From positions 1-8,927 of the forward strand of contig JBLICU010000124.1 in the NCBI GenBank assembly GCA_047632435.1: 8,927 nt of DNA, given 5' to 3'. Positions 7,262-8,927 of the stretch are shown here, in pieces. Position 1 is the stretch's first letter. Each line of letters opens with the position of its first letter. Source of the DNA: JAMZMI01 sp047632435. GTDB taxonomy: Bacteria > Bacteroidota > Bacteroidia > Cytophagales > Cyclobacteriaceae. A program made the translations under genes and the position numbers. The notes beneath the pieces are model-generated. The model saw nothing but the letters and a program-made list of their open reading frames with translations, was not told where the DNA came from and did no database searches.

Positions 7262-7864
7262 TTACTTTAACCTACTCACATATTTTTCACCCATGTCATC
7301 CAAAGAGCCGTTTTGTTCCTTGATGATGGCTTGCTTCATCATGTGAAAAACCATCAGATGCAGATCTTCGGTGATTTCCATGTCGTTCACAGGAATGTGA
7401 ATGACCAAGTCGGCCATCTCCTTGATTCTACCACCGGAATATCCACAAATAGCTATGGTAGTGGCTTTGAGTTTCTTAGCTTCGTCTAGACCCCTCACAA
7501 CGTTTTCTGAATTGCCACTGCCAGATAATCCAATAACCAAATCTCCTTCTTGGGCAAAATTCTTCAGTTGTTCACTAAAGATGTGATCGTAAGAAATGTC
7601 ATTTGATATGGCACCAATGGCTGAGAAGTTGTCATTGAGGCAAATGATTCTAAAGCGATTTTCCTGTTTATAACTTGCTCCTTTGATGAAATCACCTGTA
7701 ATGTGCGATGCGGTACCACCGCTTCCCCCATTTCCAAAAATGTATATGGTTTTTCCAGCACTTCTTGCCAGAACCAATGCATTTTTCACTGCTTCAAGCT
7801 GTGAGTGATCAATTTTCCCAAGTGTTTCAATCACTTGGGCCGTATAATTTTTATAGTATAACAT
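7262..7864 (-). CDS. gmhA: SIS-domain phosphoheptose isomerase (GmhA-like)
   Basis: This 200-residue single SIS-domain protein is of the size expected for sedoheptulose 7-phosphate isomerase, which makes D-glycero-D-manno-heptose 7-phosphate in the cytoplasm. Motifs are FGNGGSGGTASH (43-54), NDISYDHIF (88-96) matching the NDxGFNDIF region of E. coli GmhA, and the phosphate-binding SGSGNSENV (114-122). Compared by eye with the zinc ligands of E. coli GmhA (H61, E65, Q172, H180), the first His is kept (H54) and the last is kept (H174), while E65 is D58 and Q172 is E166. So this is a variant, still with metal-capable residues. A DiaA-like role is the main alternative. The position directly after an HddA-like kinase supports the heptose function. 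Start ATG overlaps the kinase stop by 1 nt (TGATG). The stop lies 1 nt from the convergent + strand gene. Confidence 0.82.
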   Translation of the reverse strand: MLYYKNYTAQVIETLGKIDHSQLEAVKNALVLARSAGKTIYIFGNGGSGGTASHITGDFIKGASYKQENRFRIICLNDNFSAIGAISNDISYDHIFSEQLKNFAQEGDLVIGLSGSGNSENVVRGLDEAKKLKATTIAICGYSGGRIKEMADLVIHIPVNDMEITEDLHLMVFHMMKQAIIKEQNGSLDDMGEKYVSRLK

Positions 7865-8856
7865 CAGGCATCTTTTTCATCTCCAAAATAAATAACTTTT
7901 GATCCCTCATGTTCCAATCCGAACGGGAATCTTCTGAATCTTTTCATGGCTTCAATAAGCTTGGTTTGTTTTTCTTTTATACAATAGAATAGCAGAAAAC
8001 CTCCGCCACCTGCTCCCAATAATTTGCCTCCCAATGCGCCATTGTTCATTGCCAAAGTATAGGCATCATCTATGTCATTGTTGCTGATTTTGGAAGCCAG
8101 TCCTCTTTTTAATAACCAGTTTTCATGAAGCAATTTTCCGAAATCATCAAGCTTGTTCGACGTGAGGGCAATCTTTAATTCATCTACAAGGTGAGTCATT
8201 TCTATCAACGTGGCTTTTTTGTCCGCGCTCTTTGTATTCGACTTTTGCTCAGTTAAAATCTCATTGGCTTTTCGCTGCGAACCCGTATAAAACATGATCA
8301 AGTTATCTTCCAAGTCGGATAAAATGGTTTTGTTAAGATAGACTTTCTCAACACTGACTGTTTCGTCCGTATTGAACCTGAAGATATTTAAACCACCGTA
8401 AGCTGCGGCGTATTGATCTTGCTTGCCAATGGGTTCACCAAGTCTTTCAATCTCAATTTCGCATGCTTCTTTTGCTAATCTCTCTTTGGAAACATGTTCA
8501 CCTTTAATGGCATATAAATTATGAAGTAGTCCAACTGTGAAGGAGGATGAAGACCCCATGCCTGTTCCTGAAGGAACGTCGGCAATGGAGGATAACTCCA
8601 AACCGCCTTGAATTTGAAACATCTTCAGCGCCTCTTTGAATATAGGGTGTGTGATTTCATCAATTCCCTTAACAGTTTCTGTTTTCGAATATTTCATGCG
8701 AATCTTATCGTGCTCAAAAAATTTATGAGACGATATATACATGTATTTATTGATGGTGGTGCTCAGTACGGCACCCGGATGCTCACGATAAAATTCAGGT
8801 AGGTCTGAGCCTCCGCCTACAAAACTTATTCTAAAGGGTGTTTTTGTGATGATCAT
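7864..8856 (-). CDS. hddA: GHMP kinase, D-glycero-D-manno-heptose 7-phosphate kinase type (HddA-like)
   Basis: This 330-residue GHMP-family sugar kinase would phosphorylate heptose 7-phosphate at C1 to give the 1,7-bisphosphate. Visible motifs are TPFRISFVGGGSD (6-18) for sugar binding, the ATP-loop PSGTGMGSSSSFTVGLL (95-111), EPIGKQDQYAAAYGG (141-155) with the conserved K145 and D147, and the C-terminal GHMP motif KLLGAGGGGFLLFY (278-291). The N-terminal TPFRISFVGGGSD form is characteristic of HddA and related fucokinase-like enzymes rather than galactokinase, homoserine kinase or mevalonate kinase. Length is normal. It lies 4 nt downstream of a partial gene and overlaps the isomerase gene by 1 nt, so all three are likely one transcript. 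The isomerase neighbour strengthens the heptose assignment; fucose or another sugar 1-kinase is the alternative. Confidence 0.85.
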   Translation of the reverse strand: MIITKTPFRISFVGGGSDLPEFYREHPGAVLSTTINKYMYISSHKFFEHDKIRMKYSKTETVKGIDEITHPIFKEALKMFQIQGGLELSSIADVPSGTGMGSSSSFTVGLLHNLYAIKGEHVSKERLAKEACEIEIERLGEPIGKQDQYAAAYGGLNIFRFNTDETVSVEKVYLNKTILSDLEDNLIMFYTGSQRKANEILTEQKSNTKSADKKATLIEMTHLVDELKIALTSNKLDDFGKLLHENWLLKRGLASKISNNDIDDAYTLAMNNGALGGKLLGAGGGGFLLFYCIKEKQTKLIEAMKRFRRFPFGLEHEGSKVIYFGDEKDA

Positions 8857-8860
8857 GAGA

Positions 8861-8927
8861 TCATATTGTATTTATAATTAGGTCTGCAAAATCACGTGTT
8901 TTTTTGATTGGGTCTAACTCGTCAACG
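8861..8927 (-). CDS. 3' end of an unidentified gene (runs off the right edge)
   Basis: Reading leftward from the window edge, one frame is open for 21 codons and ends with TGA at 8863-8861. The peptide is VDELDPIKKTRDFADLIINT followed by I and the stop. Four bases separate the stop from the ATG of the HddA-like kinase, the spacing seen throughout this window, which supports a real upstream gene in the same operon. The tail is too short to name. By context it could be a nucleotidyltransferase, phosphatase or other enzyme of activated-heptose synthesis, but that is only a guess from the neighbours. Confidence 0.6.
   Translation of the reverse strand, partial: VDELDPIKKTRDFADLIINTI

Noticed and set aside
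7401..7902. + strand open frames opposite the heptose isomerase (7401-7586, 7708-7902) and kinase (8608-8802)
   Set aside because: They are antisense to genes with clear family motifs and have composition expected of reverse-complement frames.

Overview
The window looks like a chromosomal segment of an AT-rich member of the Bacteroidota, most likely a Cytophagales- or Flavobacteriia-type organism. This rests on the gene content (a BatA-domain membrane protein, a metal-less dihydroorotase-like protein and two DUF4199 proteins in one run), the near absence of Shine-Dalgarno sequences, and 5S/23S sequences of the kind seen in that phylum. The placement is inference from protein families and layout, not from a database comparison.

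Positions 1 to about 840 are the end of a ribosomal RNA operon on the + strand. The first base corresponds to E. coli 23S position 2502, in the peptidyl transferase centre, and the 23S gene ends near 380. A spacer of about 310 nt follows, with no tRNA, then 5S rRNA (about 691-798), then a perfect 10-bp stem-loop with a T tract (808-841). Two spacer features stand out: an 11-nt segment exactly complementary to the 5' strand of 5S, and a partial repeat of the 23S 3'-terminal region.

From 982 to 7260 six + strand genes are packed with gaps of 2-4 nt or overlaps of 4-8 nt, so they are probably one operon. They encode a BatA/VWA-like membrane protein, a dihydroorotase homologue that has lost nearly all its metal ligands, two tandem DUF4199 membrane proteins, a polyprenyl-phosphate-type GT2 glycosyltransferase with two C-terminal membrane segments, and a second membrane-attached GT2 glycosyltransferase. 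The last two suggest lipid-linked or envelope sugar synthesis. The role of the first four is not known.

From 7262 to the right edge, three genes run on the - strand, convergent with the first operon and separated from it by one base. In transcription order they are the last 21 codons of an unidentified gene entering at the right edge, a GHMP kinase of the D-glycero-D-manno-heptose 7-phosphate kinase type (HddA-like), and a SIS-domain phosphoheptose isomerase (GmhA-like). The isomerase and kinase would carry out the first two steps of nucleotide-activated heptose synthesis (sedoheptulose 7-phosphate to heptose 7-phosphate to heptose 1,7-bisphosphate). The phosphatase and nucleotidyltransferase steps would have to lie outside the window.

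No insertion sequence, CRISPR array, tRNA gene or phage gene was seen. The main points for a second look are the non-catalytic dihydroorotase in its conserved-looking gene run and the 23S-5S spacer structures.
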